Origin: UBA2589 sp038120095
GTDB taxonomy: Bacteria > Gemmatimonadota > Gemmatimonadetes > Longimicrobiales > Gaopeijiaceae
Direction of reading: 5' to 3'
Length of the DNA stretch: 64,000 nt
Assembly: GCA_038120095.1 (NCBI GenBank)
Contig: JAYOKZ010000005.1
Span: forward strand, 1 to 64,000
The notes under the pieces were generated by a model that saw only the letters and a list, made by a program, of their open reading frames with translations, had not been told where the DNA came from and searched no databases. Numbering within the stretch: position 1 is the first letter of the stretch; each line of letters opens with the position of its first letter. The position numbers and the translations under genes are program-made. Of this stretch, positions 1-8,199 are shown in pieces.

Positions 1-76
<76 letters not shown>

Positions 77-272
77 ACAGAACGGGCAATCTAGTCGAGA
101 TTCGGAGACAAGGTCAACCCGCCGTTCGGCACCGACGTGACTCCGTAGAAGGTGCGTCAGTCCGACAATCGAGTCGACGTGCGAGGCCGGTCACGATCGT
201 CGCTTGCCGGTGACCCCTGTTCCTCAGGAACAGCTTCCCGACCTCGCATGAAGCCTTTAGCTTCCCCTGCCT

Positions 273-346
273 CGGGACGTGGCGCAGCCCGGTAGCGCAC
301 TGCAATGGGGTTGCAGGGGTCGCCGGTTCGAATCCGGCCGTCCCGA
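273..346 (+). tRNA. tRNA-Pro (anticodon GGG)
   Basis: This is a complete cloverleaf. The acceptor stem CGGGACG pairs with CGTCCCG, and the anticodon arm CTGCA/TGCAG holds the loop ATGGGGT, which places GGG at positions 34-36 with G37. The T arm is GCCGG-TTCGAAT-CCGGC. The discriminator base is A and no CCA is encoded. The anticodon reads CCC and CCU proline codons. A strong terminator follows four bases downstream. Confidence 0.95.
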
Positions 347-350
347 CGTA

Positions 351-385
351 AGCCCGGAGTCGCACACGCGGCTCCGGGCTTCTTT
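351..385 (+). terminator. Rho-independent terminator of tRNA-Pro
   Basis: A perfect 9-bp stem AGCCCGGAG/CTCCGGGCT (351-359 with 372-380) has a 12-base loop and is followed by TCTTT. It starts four bases after the tRNA-Pro discriminator base, so it probably ends the tRNA transcript. The T-run is short. Confidence 0.75.
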
Positions 386-476
386 GCAGCCAACCGACGG
401 AGGACTGCTTCGGAATTTTGGGGAGGAGGCTCCCTCTCGGTCGGGGTTCGGATTGCCTTCCCCTCCGGAGTGGTTG

Positions 477-965
477 CTAACGTCGCTCCAGCACATACTC
501 GATCGAACCGGTCACGTCGCCCGACAGGGTGAGGTTCGCATTGACGACGTTGCCGATGTTTCCGCCTGCGCTGTAGCGGTCCAGCCGAAGTGAGCGCAGT
601 ACGCCCATGGCGGAATACTCGAGTTGGAGACTCACGAGACTCCCGGGTGGAACGTTGACCTTCGTGAAGAGCGTATCGAGTCGCACCGAGAAGCAGTTCT
701 CGCACGTATCGATTCGAACGCTGTCCGCATCCGGCTGGATGGAGAGGACGACATTCCCGGGCATGACGGACATTCCGTTGATCGTCCCCTGACCGCTGCC
801 GTCGTACAGCCCGAACCACGGATTACCACTCCCTTCTCCGTCTGCGCCTTCTGATCCGGCGATACGGTGTGCTCCGCCATCTCCGCTGCACGACGTGGCC
901 ATCAGCATCATGAACAGCAGCGCCCATCGCGGTGCCGACACACGGGAGTCGGACGAGATGCTCAT
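477..965 (-). CDS. Small secreted lipoprotein of unknown function
   Basis: A 162-residue protein with an N-terminal hydrophobic segment ending in the lipobox-like LMATSC at about residues 21-26, so it is probably a lipid-anchored outer-membrane or periplasmic protein. The mature part is rich in Gly, Ser, Val and Asp and looks all-beta. It carries a CENC pair in its middle (two cysteines two residues apart), which could form a disulfide or bind a metal. An AAAGGA ribosome-binding site lies about 7 bases upstream of the ATG. I do not recognise the family. The gene stands alone between tRNA-Pro and a divergent lipoprotein gene. Confidence 0.7.
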   Translation of the reverse strand: MSISSDSRVSAPRWALLFMMLMATSCSGDGGAHRIAGSEGADGEGSGNPWFGLYDGSGQGTINGMSVMPGNVVLSIQPDADSVRIDTCENCFSVRLDTLFTKVNVPPGSLVSLQLEYSAMGVLRSLRLDRYSAGGNIGNVVNANLTLSGDVTGSIEYVLERR

Positions 966-1150
966 CGGGGATCCTTTGCGTGGTTCTCAGGTCAAGCCGT
1001 TCAGACGCAGGAGGCTGAAACCGTATCCTTCTTGTCGGATACGATGAACGTCTCTGCGAAAAGTACGGTACCTTACATCGGACGAGGATTCGAGCAGTGC
1101 ACCTGCGTCATGTCCCCAGATCAACACAGCCGCATGAACCCGCCGAGATC

Positions 1151-1927
1151 ATGATTCAGTACCGTATCGTTGCCAGCTGCCTCGGACTGGCCGTCCTGAT
1201 CGGTGCATGTGGTGACGGTCCGGTCGTGGATGGTGGCTTGAAACCGCCGCCTCTCAACGGGACAGCCTTCATCGATCCGGACGTCCTGACGATGCAGGAC
1301 CCCACTGCGCTCAGATCGGTCACCCCTCTCGGTGCGGGCTCGCGAGACATGTACGACGTCCGTGTCGGCAACACCGGTACATATGACGTGTGGCTCTTTC
1401 GAGCCGAGTTCGATGACGTGATCGCGATTGAACTGCAGGTGAATGCCGAATTCGACAGCGTCAGTGCTGTCGAGCTGGCCGATCTTTATGGGAGCCGGCT
1501 CGGAGTGCTTCCAAACATCCTTCGCCAGGGTGTGGCGTCGGTCTCGATCCACGACGGCGATGAGACCTTTCTCGCGGTGGATGACGGCCTGATCGTTCAC
1601 GCGATCAAGGGCGCGACGTATCGAGATCAGGGCTACCTCGAAGAGGTGCTCGCTCACGAAGCTGTCCATGTGTCGCTGGACCCGGCTCATGCATCATCGC
1701 CGGGGTGGCTGGCAGCGCAGGAGAGCGATCCGGGCTTCATTTCCGGGTTCGCTCAGGATTATCCGGAAGTCGAAGACCTGGCGGAGACGTTTGGTGTCTG
1801 GCTCGCAGCCCGGTGGGCTGGAGACGGGATCACCGGTTTTCTTCGTGCGGTCATCGAGAATGCCGTGCCCGCGAGGCTCGAGTATCTGGACGCTCAGAAC
1901 TTCCAGATGTACCCGATTCTCGACTAG
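1151..1927 (+). CDS. Putative zinc metallopeptidase lipoprotein (HEAVH)
   Basis: A 258-residue lipoprotein; the chosen ATG gives a signal peptide with the lipobox VLIGAC (Cys20). Residues 169-173 are HEAVH, an HExxH zinc-binding motif, and Glu212 in DLAETFG could be the third ligand, as in gluzincin-type peptidases. The region between them (SLDPAH...PGW) resembles secreted peptidases that pair HExxH with a later D-x-x-E helix. No family is recognised with certainty, and substrate and regulation are unknown. Its stop codon overlaps the stop of the convergent downstream gene within a CTAG palindrome, so the two genes share three bases. Confidence 0.65.
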   Translation: MIQYRIVASCLGLAVLIGACGDGPVVDGGLKPPPLNGTAFIDPDVLTMQDPTALRSVTPLGAGSRDMYDVRVGNTGTYDVWLFRAEFDDVIAIELQVNAEFDSVSAVELADLYGSRLGVLPNILRQGVASVSIHDGDETFLAVDDGLIVHAIKGATYRDQGYLEEVLAHEAVHVSLDPAHASSPGWLAAQESDPGFISGFAQDYPEVEDLAETFGVWLAARWAGDGITGFLRAVIENAVPARLEYLDAQNFQMYPILD

Positions 1928-2424
1928 GTCGCAGGCGAGCCACGGGGCGCGGCGGGTCCCGCGGGCGTGCAGAGGACGAGGAAGTTGTAGAGCGTCTCTC
2001 CTTCCCCGATGTAGACGGCATCGCTGACGAGCATTTCCGCCTCCGTGTTCAGAGACATGGATGCGTCGTAATAGTTGAAAAGGCAGTCCGCTCCGTCTCT
2101 GCGAAAACGCAACGACGCCTCATTGGGCGCGTCTCGAGGGTCCGGGGTGCGGACCCATCCGCTCTCTGCGATCACCTCGTAGAATCCCCGAACGATGTCG
2201 GCCGAGGGCAAGCTCGAGGCTCCTGCAGCCGTCAACCTGCATCCCGGAGCGCGTGTGCGGGTTCGCCAATCGTCAATCGTGTCGGCTTCGGCGACGGCCA
2301 CCATGCCGATCACCTCAACCATAAAGCGCTCTGCGCTCTCACAAAGCCGCTCCTGGGCGATGACGGGGAGTGCGCCGGTCATCGTCATGAGCGCGGCGGA
2401 GAGCAATGGTAGGATTCGTTGCAC
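1924..2424 (-). CDS. Small secreted protein of unknown function
   Basis: With the GTG at 2424 this encodes 166 residues beginning with a typical signal peptide (hydrophobic PLLSAALMTMTGALPVIA, then a cleavage-like site before QERLC). The open frame continues upstream to an ATG at 2544, but those 40 residues are Arg-rich and look like a non-coding extension; no good ribosome-binding site decides between the starts. The mature protein has four Cys residues, which may pair in disulfides. I do not recognise it. It converges on and overlaps the metallopeptidase lipoprotein gene and diverges from the phosphatase-like gene. Confidence 0.55.
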   Translation of the reverse strand: MQRILPLLSAALMTMTGALPVIAQERLCESAERFMVEVIGMVAVAEADTIDDWRTRTRAPGCRLTAAGASSLPSADIVRGFYEVIAESGWVRTPDPRDAPNEASLRFRRDGADCLFNYYDASMSLNTEAEMLVSDAVYIGEGETLYNFLVLCTPAGPAAPRGSPAT

Positions 2425-2557
2425 GAGGAATCGGGGTAAGCGGGGGAGTCTGCTTCGAGCCGAACGGGACTCGATCGTACTACGCTCGACGTGCCACCGT
2501 GGTCCGTCGCCGACGACCCTCCTATGTTGCCGGCTCACCCTCAACCGTCACAATTGC

Positions 2558-3142
2558 ATGAAGCTCTGGCTCCGCTCCGTCGTGCTCGTCGTCACTGTGG
2601 TGACGCTCTCCGCCTGCTCAGATCAGGAACGTCCGGCGGTCAATTCGGATCCTGGCGGTGCCCCGGCCGCCGAGGCTGCGCTCGCGCTCGCGACTGAGGC
2701 AGGGATCCGCAACGCGCGGATGCCGGTTGCCGGATTGATCACGGCCGGCCAGCCAACTGAGGACCAGCTGGATGGACTTCGGGCCGCGGGCGTGGAGCAC
2801 TTCGTATCCCTTCGGCCGACGTCGGAAGACGGAGCGGGTTGGGAGGAGGCGCGGGCTTCGAGTGAGGGTTTCTCCTTCGACCGGTTGCCGATCGCAGGCG
2901 CTGCCTCTTTGACAAGAGAGAATGTCGAGACCTTCGCGGCGATCATGGAGCGGGTTGGTGACGAGCCGGCTCTGCTGTATTGCGCGAGTAGTAACCGTGT
3001 CGGAGCGATGATCGCCCTGAAAGCACATTGGATCGACGGTGACGATGCGGAGACCGCGTTGGAGCTTGGCCGTTCAGCGGGCCTCGCCAGTCTGGAGAAT
3101 CCTGTTCGAGAACTGATGGGCCTGGGGCCGAGTCGCCCGTAG
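2558..3142 (+). CDS. Lipoprotein with DUF442/BLH-type phosphatase-like domain
   Basis: A 194-residue protein with a lipobox (TLSAC, Cys20), so it is exported and lipid-anchored. The mature part matches the beta-lactamase-hydrolase-like/DUF442 branch of the dual-specificity phosphatase fold: an early AGQPTEDQLDGL segment (about 63-74), VSLRP (about 83-87), and the P-loop YCASSNR at about 141-147 with Cys142 and Arg147. In this branch the loop is C-x4-R and usually reads C-x-S-G-x-R; here Asn replaces the Gly-x part, so activity is uncertain. Its stop lies nine bases before the amidohydrolase ATG, whose ribosome-binding site overlaps the stop, so the two are probably co-translated. Confidence 0.7.
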   Translation: MKLWLRSVVLVVTVVTLSACSDQERPAVNSDPGGAPAAEAALALATEAGIRNARMPVAGLITAGQPTEDQLDGLRAAGVEHFVSLRPTSEDGAGWEEARASSEGFSFDRLPIAGAASLTRENVETFAAIMERVGDEPALLYCASSNRVGAMIALKAHWIDGDDAETALELGRSAGLASLENPVRELMGLGPSRP

Positions 3143-3151
3143 GAGATTGTG

Positions 3152-4657
3152 ATGGAGTATCGATTGTTTCAGAAAGCCCTTTTTGGCCTCGGCCTCCTTT
3201 CGACGCTGTCCGTCGCTGTCCCCGCTCACGCGCAGGAGACATTCGACGTGGTGATCCGTGGCGGGCGTGTGATGGATCCGGAGACCGGCCTCGACGCAGT
3301 GCGGAACGTCGGGATTCGCGGTCAGACGATCGTCGCGATCTCGGAGGAGCCCCTCGAGGGAGCGACCGTCATCGATGCAGCCGGGCTCGTGGTAGCCCCC
3401 GGCTTCATCGACCTGCACGCCCACGGGCAGTCGAACGCTGCCAATCGGTATCAGGCTCGCGACGGAGTCACCACCGCGCTCGAGCTCGAATCCGGCGTGC
3501 CCGATGCACGGCTTTTTCTGGAAGAGCGCCGTGGCGATGCGATCCTGAATTTCGGGGCGACCGTAGCGCACGGCCTCGCGCGTACCGCCGTGATGCCTGA
3601 GTACGCGTCGGACGTGGAGGCGGCACTGTCGGCGCTCGATTCGGACGTGACGAGTGAGCAGCTGGCTGCGCTCGAGCGTACCATGTCTCAGGGCAACTAC
3701 GATGAGCTGGACCCTGTCCTGTACCCGCAGCTCTTCGAGCGGCTCAAGGCGGGAATGGATGCCGGGGCGCTCGGGATCGGAATGCCGCACCAGTACTACC
3801 CCGGCGCCAACCGCGACGAGATCTACCGGGTGTTCGAATTTGCGGGGCAGGAACAGTTCACGATCTACACCCATGTCCGTTCCATGGGGATCGACGCCAT
3901 TCAGGAGGTCGTCGCAAATGCGACGGCGACAGGCGCCCCCCTTCATATCGTCCACCTGAACAGCTCGAGCCTGTGGGCGATCGAGACCAACCTCGACCTG
4001 ATTCGTGGTGCTCAGGAAGCGGGAGTCGACGTGACGACGGAAGTGTATCCGTACACGGCCGCCTCGACCTCGCTCGAGTCCGCGATCTTTGACGAGGGTT
4101 GGCAGGAGCGGCTTCAGATCAGCTACGGTGACCTCCAGTGGCAGGACACCGGGGAGCGTCTAACGGAAGAAACGTTCCGCTCGTACCGTGAGCAGGGCGG
4201 TGTCGTCATCATCCACATGATGCGGCCGGAATGGATCGAGATGGGTCTCGAGGCCTCTCATGTGATGGTCGCCTCGGACGGGATGCCGTACGCGCCGGGA
4301 GCTCATCCCCGAGGTGCCGGCACGTTTGCCCGCTTCCTCGGTCGGTACGTCCGGGATGAGGGTGCTCTTCCATTGATGGATGGGTTGCGCAAAGTCACGC
4401 TGATGCCCGCTCAGCGCCTTGAAACCACATCTCCGCAGATGAAACGGAAGGGCCGACTGCAGATCGGAAGCGACGCCGACATCACGATCTTCGACCCTGC
4501 CCGGATCATCGACACCGCCACCTTCGAGGATGATCTGTCCTACTCGATCGGTGTCGAGTTCGTGATGGTGAACGGGACCGTGGTCGTTCGCGACGGAGAA
4601 AACGTCGACGGGGCCCGTCCGGGACTCCCGATCGTAGGGCGGCGTGTCGTCTTCTGA
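3152..4657 (+). CDS. Exported N-acyl-D-amino-acid deacylase-type amidohydrolase
   Basis: A 501-residue protein with a signal peptide ending near VPAHAQ. It belongs to the amidohydrolase superfamily: a beta-sandwich N-terminus, the metal motif HAH at about 89-91 (GFIDLHAHG), an SDG active-site region, and the C-terminal HPRGAGTFARFLGRYVR stretch typical of D-aminoacylases and D-glutamate deacylases. The expected reaction is hydrolysis of an N-acyl-D-amino acid or related amide in the periplasm. The ATG at 3152 is preferred because AGGAG (3141-3145) sits six bases upstream; a GTG three bases earlier is possible. It forms an operon with the phosphatase-like lipoprotein. Confidence 0.85.
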   Translation: MEYRLFQKALFGLGLLSTLSVAVPAHAQETFDVVIRGGRVMDPETGLDAVRNVGIRGQTIVAISEEPLEGATVIDAAGLVVAPGFIDLHAHGQSNAANRYQARDGVTTALELESGVPDARLFLEERRGDAILNFGATVAHGLARTAVMPEYASDVEAALSALDSDVTSEQLAALERTMSQGNYDELDPVLYPQLFERLKAGMDAGALGIGMPHQYYPGANRDEIYRVFEFAGQEQFTIYTHVRSMGIDAIQEVVANATATGAPLHIVHLNSSSLWAIETNLDLIRGAQEAGVDVTTEVYPYTAASTSLESAIFDEGWQERLQISYGDLQWQDTGERLTEETFRSYREQGGVVIIHMMRPEWIEMGLEASHVMVASDGMPYAPGAHPRGAGTFARFLGRYVRDEGALPLMDGLRKVTLMPAQRLETTSPQMKRKGRLQIGSDADITIFDPARIIDTATFEDDLSYSIGVEFVMVNGTVVVRDGENVDGARPGLPIVGRRVVF

Positions 4658-4683
4658 CGATGCTCCGGCAGGGCCCGCATTCG

Positions 4684-4700
4684 CAGTCCGCGGTGGACTG
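4684..4700. terminator. Weak hairpin between convergent genes
   Basis: CAGTCC (4684-4689) pairs with GGACTG (4695-4700) across a 5-base loop in the 45-base gap between two convergent genes. There is no T-run on either strand, so terminator function is only suggested by position. Confidence 0.3.
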
Positions 4701-4702
4701 AG

Positions 4703-5956
4703 CTACTGACGCTGACCTGCCGGTTCGACTCGAAGGATACTGGTGGGGGGGCCATCCTCCCATCGAGCGCCTCCGTCGACGGCGAGGTACAGGAAACCGT
4801 CCGGCCCCTGTTGTACCTCACGAATGCGTCCCATGTCCTGCAGGAGCGTTTCTTCGCGCACGATCTCGCGGCCGTTCAGGCGCAGCCGGACAAGACGCTC
4901 TCCGCTCATGCCGCCGACGAACATGTCGCCTCGCCACTCGGGGAAGGCATCGCCTGAATAGAAGATCATGCCGCTTACGCCGATCGAGGGCACCCATACG
5001 TGCGCAGGGTCGTCCATCCCGTCCTGGTGAGTACCGTGGTGGATGGCGAGTCCGGTACGGTAGTTCACCCCGAATCCAACCACCGGCCAACCGTAGTTCG
5101 AGCCCGCGCGCAGCAGATTGATTTCGTCGCCGCCCTGGGGTCCGTGCTCGTTGGACCACACATCACCCGTCTCTGGATGGACTGCGAGGCCTTGAGCGTT
5201 GCGGTGCCCCCAGGTCCATATCTCGGGGAGCGCGTCCGGCCGACCTACGAGGGGATTGTCCTCGGGCACGCGACCATCCTCATGGAGGCGGACAGTCGCC
5301 CCGTTGTGGTTTGTGAGATCCTGAGCAGGGTGAGACCACAGGTCCCCGGACGAGGGCCACTGCCGATCACCCAGCGTGATGTACAGATAGCCTCGTCCGT
5401 CCAGAGCGAGCCGCCCCCCCCACATCGAGCTGCGATCGGTTCCGTTTCCGGCGGCCCGGGCGTGAAAGATCTCCTCGACGTTTTGAAGACGTCCGTTCTC
5501 GTACCGACCACGTGCCACCGCCAGGTTGCCGAGTGAGTCTGCGCCCGGCTTCACATAGCTCAGGTACAGAAGGCGATTCTCCTCGAAGTCCGGGTGCAGG
5601 CGGACGTCACGAAGTCCCGCTTGCTCGAGCCCGTTCATGGCGCGCGCTCCTCGGCCGAGCGCGATGATGTCGGGCAGGCCCGCGACCGAGTCGGGCAGCA
5701 GGACACCATCACGAATGATGCGCATACGCCCGGGGCGCTCCGTGACGAGAAGATCTCCTTCGGGTGTGAAGACCATCGAGTGAGGGTTGATCAGGCCGCT
5801 TGCGACCTCCACGACCCGGAAGTCGTGAAGACTCGACTGCAGGTGCGGCTCGGCGTGTACCACGCGCTGAGCGGCGATCGCCGGGGCGGAGGTCAGTGAG
5901 AGGGCGGCGGCAAGCACGCCGGCACGCACGGTCAGCCGAGGCATGTACGTCTTCAT
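4703..5956 (-). CDS. Secreted glucose/sorbosone dehydrogenase-like PQQ beta-propeller
   Basis: A 417-residue protein with a signal peptide (ending near PAIAAQR) and the GSDH/YliI six-bladed propeller pattern. It has GLINPHSMVFTPEGDLLVTERPGR at the start, RLHPDFEENRLLYLSY, GGRLALDGRGYLYITLGDR, the WGHRNAQGLAVHPETG blade, and NEHGPQGGDEIN. These match the aldose sugar dehydrogenase family, which oxidises sugars in the periplasm with PQQ and calcium. The family is certain; the actual substrate, and PQQ use by this member, are not shown by the sequence. No PQQ biosynthesis genes are present here. It converges with the upstream amidohydrolase. Confidence 0.85.
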   Translation of the reverse strand: MKTYMPRLTVRAGVLAAALSLTSAPAIAAQRVVHAEPHLQSSLHDFRVVEVASGLINPHSMVFTPEGDLLVTERPGRMRIIRDGVLLPDSVAGLPDIIALGRGARAMNGLEQAGLRDVRLHPDFEENRLLYLSYVKPGADSLGNLAVARGRYENGRLQNVEEIFHARAAGNGTDRSSMWGGRLALDGRGYLYITLGDRQWPSSGDLWSHPAQDLTNHNGATVRLHEDGRVPEDNPLVGRPDALPEIWTWGHRNAQGLAVHPETGDVWSNEHGPQGGDEINLLRAGSNYGWPVVGFGVNYRTGLAIHHGTHQDGMDDPAHVWVPSIGVSGMIFYSGDAFPEWRGDMFVGGMSGERLVRLRLNGREIVREETLLQDMGRIREVQQGPDGFLYLAVDGGARWEDGPPTSILRVEPAGQRQ

Positions 5957-6090
5957 GAGGGGGTCGGGATCAAGGACTCAACACACTTCCACGCAGCATT
6001 CTACGACCGGTCCGGTGCGGTGCGCGACTTGCCGCGCACGCTCGCGCGCTGTAGCCGTCAGATCATCGAACCCCTCCAGCCCGGCTGATC

Positions 6091-7362
6091 ATGTACCCTG
6101 ACACACCGCGTACGACCCGTCGTCCTCTCGCTGCGCTCACTCTCGCACTGACCTCCGGTGTGTTCGCGTGCGGAGGATCCAGTATGCCGAATGCGGTTGC
6201 GTACGAGGGCGCACGGGTCATCACGGGGGACGGAGCTGTCATTGAAGACGCGACGCTGATCGTGGAAAACGGAGTCTTCACGGCCGTGGGGCCGTCGTCC
6301 GCTGTCGATGGCACGAGGGCCGGCTCCCAGGTGGATCTGTCGGGCAGGACAGTCATGCCGACGCTGAACAACGCGCATTTCCACCTGCCCTCCGACCGGG
6401 AGGCGCGTACCGCGGAGCTCCAGCAGGCTGCGTTCTACGGAGCCGGAGCGGCCTCGAGCTTCGGGCTGGATGAGGGTACGGTTGGACTCGAAATGCGGGC
6501 CGAGACGATTCCTGATGGGGCCCGTTCGCAGTCGGCCGGCCGCGGGATCACCTCACCCGAGCCGGGACGTACCGAGGTGCCGTACTGGGTGACCACCGAG
6601 GAGGAGGCTCGCGCGGCGGTTCAGGAGCTGGCGTCCCAGAGGGTGGACATCGTGAAGATCTGGGTCGACGACCGGGGCGGCCAATACGAGCGCCTGTCGC
6701 CCGAGCTCTATGGGGCCGTCATCGACGAGGCTCATGGCGCGGGCCTTCGAGTCGCAGCGCACGTCTTCCGTCTCGAAGACGCCAAGGGGCTCCTGGAAGC
6801 GGGGGTCGACATCTTCGCTCACGGCATTCGTGACATGGACGTGGACGACGAGGTCGTGGCGATGTGGAAGGCACGGCCGGAGGTCATTCTGATTCCGAAT
6901 CTTCCGGGGCCGGGGGTACCGGTTGGAGATCTCTCATGGATGTCCGGCACGGTTGCCTCCGAGCGCATTGCGCAGATGGAGGCGAACCAGCGAGAGAATC
7001 CTGCGGCGCAGCAGGCGTTTGCCATTCAGGCGCGGAATCTCGTTCGACTGCACGCGGAAGGAATTCCCGTCGCGTTCGGGACCGATGGCGGGAACTCGTG
7101 GACGATGCACCAGGAACTTGAAGACATGGTTCGGGCAGGACTCAGCCCGGCCGATGTGATCGTCGCGGCCACGAGGACGTCGGCTTCGAGCATGCAGTTG
7201 GACGACACGGGTACGATCGCCGTCGGGAAACGGGCGGACTTCATCGTTCTCGAGGCCAATCCGCTCGATGACATCACCCACACGCGCATGATCACGGACG
7301 TGTACCTCCTGGGCGCCCCCGTGGACCGGGCGGGGATCTCGAGTCGATTACTCGGGGGCTGA
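6091..7362 (+). CDS. Lipoprotein amidohydrolase (imidazolonepropionase-like)
   Basis: A 423-residue lipoprotein (lipobox GVFAC near residue 28). The mature enzyme starts with the amidohydrolase beta-strand pattern (ARVITGDGAVIEDATLIVENG) and has the metal motif AHFH in TLNNAHFHLP. A lysine/histidine region DIVKIWVDDRGG and AAHVFRLEDAKGLLEAGVDIFAHGIRD follow, and then FGTDGGN. The C-terminus ends with the usual VGKRADFIVLEANPLDDI signature. It is expected to hydrolyse an amide or cyclic amide in the periplasm; the substrate cannot be read from sequence. Its last 15 bases overlap the end of the convergent lipoprotein gene. Confidence 0.85.
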   Translation: MYPDTPRTTRRPLAALTLALTSGVFACGGSSMPNAVAYEGARVITGDGAVIEDATLIVENGVFTAVGPSSAVDGTRAGSQVDLSGRTVMPTLNNAHFHLPSDREARTAELQQAAFYGAGAASSFGLDEGTVGLEMRAETIPDGARSQSAGRGITSPEPGRTEVPYWVTTEEEARAAVQELASQRVDIVKIWVDDRGGQYERLSPELYGAVIDEAHGAGLRVAAHVFRLEDAKGLLEAGVDIFAHGIRDMDVDDEVVAMWKARPEVILIPNLPGPGVPVGDLSWMSGTVASERIAQMEANQRENPAAQQAFAIQARNLVRLHAEGIPVAFGTDGGNSWTMHQELEDMVRAGLSPADVIVAATRTSASSMQLDDTGTIAVGKRADFIVLEANPLDDITHTRMITDVYLLGAPVDRAGISSRLLGG

Positions 7363-8199
7363 GATCCCGGAGCGTCGCAGCGTCTCCGCGACACGCAGGC
7401 CAGCCGCCCGAAGCGCCTCGGCGACTGCAAGCTGATATGCCTCCACGAACCATTGTCCCGATTCGGACTCGTACTCCACCGTGGAGGCGAGCATGAGTTC
7501 GTCCGAGATGGGTTCGTGGGCATGGAGGGCCGTGACGACGGCCGCCATGGAGCTCTGGTTCAGTCTTGCGAAGAAGGCATCGCCCGACAGGGATTGGAAC
7601 GAGCCTGCCGTTTGTCTCATCGCGCCCCAGACTTCGTACGCGGCCTCGTCGAGGGCCTGCTCCAGAAGGAGGAAGAAGGTTCCTTCCTGCCTCGCCTCCG
7701 ACCAGCGGGCAACGAGACGCACGCGTTCCGCGGTCGGGGGCACTTCCGTGTAGGTCTCGAGCCACTCGGTCAGCGGGACGGGGGGGCGATAGGCTCTCGC
7801 CTGACGATCCACCTCCGCACTCGCCCCAGCCCCGACCCACCCGGCGATCTCCTCGATGTAGCCGTCCGGCGCCCTTTCCAGCATGTGGCCTGCAACGTCA
7901 TTTCGCAGCCGCCCGGCCTCGAAGCCGTCCTGAACGGCGGCTACGAGCCGTTCGAGCTCATCGTCGCCAAGATCTCCAATCAGAAGGGCTGCCTGCCGAG
8001 TGAATGCTCGTGCCCGGGGAACCACGATCGATTCGATGTGGAAGTGATCGAGAAGGACGTCGACGGTTTCCGGCGTCGTGTGCGCCTCCGGAGAGGGCTG
8101 AGCACGTTCTGACGGATTCGTAGTCCTCGTCCCGGAGCACGCAGTCACGACCAGGAGGAGGAGCGTGACGGGGAAGGTGGAGTGCGGTCGGAGCATCAT
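7348..8199 (-). CDS. Lipoprotein of unknown function coupled to recQ
   Basis: A 283-residue protein starting MMLRPHS with a clear lipoprotein signal (LLLLVVTACSG). The mature region is almost entirely alpha-helical, with amphipathic segments such as RQAALLIGDLGDDELERLVAAVQ and two aromatic-rich helices; some features recall DUF2059-type helical proteins, but I do not claim membership. Its ATG overlaps the recQ stop codon as ATGA, so translation is probably coupled, an odd pairing of a cytosolic helicase with an exported protein. The open frame extends upstream, but only inside recQ. The 3' end overlaps the convergent amidohydrolase gene by 15 bases. Confidence 0.65.
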   Translation of the reverse strand: MMLRPHSTFPVTLLLLVVTACSGTRTTNPSERAQPSPEAHTTPETVDVLLDHFHIESIVVPRARAFTRQAALLIGDLGDDELERLVAAVQDGFEAGRLRNDVAGHMLERAPDGYIEEIAGWVGAGASAEVDRQARAYRPPVPLTEWLETYTEVPPTAERVRLVARWSEARQEGTFFLLLEQALDEAAYEVWGAMRQTAGSFQSLSGDAFFARLNQSSMAAVVTALHAHEPISDELMLASTVEYESESGQWFVEAYQLAVAEALRAAGLRVAETLRRSGISAPE

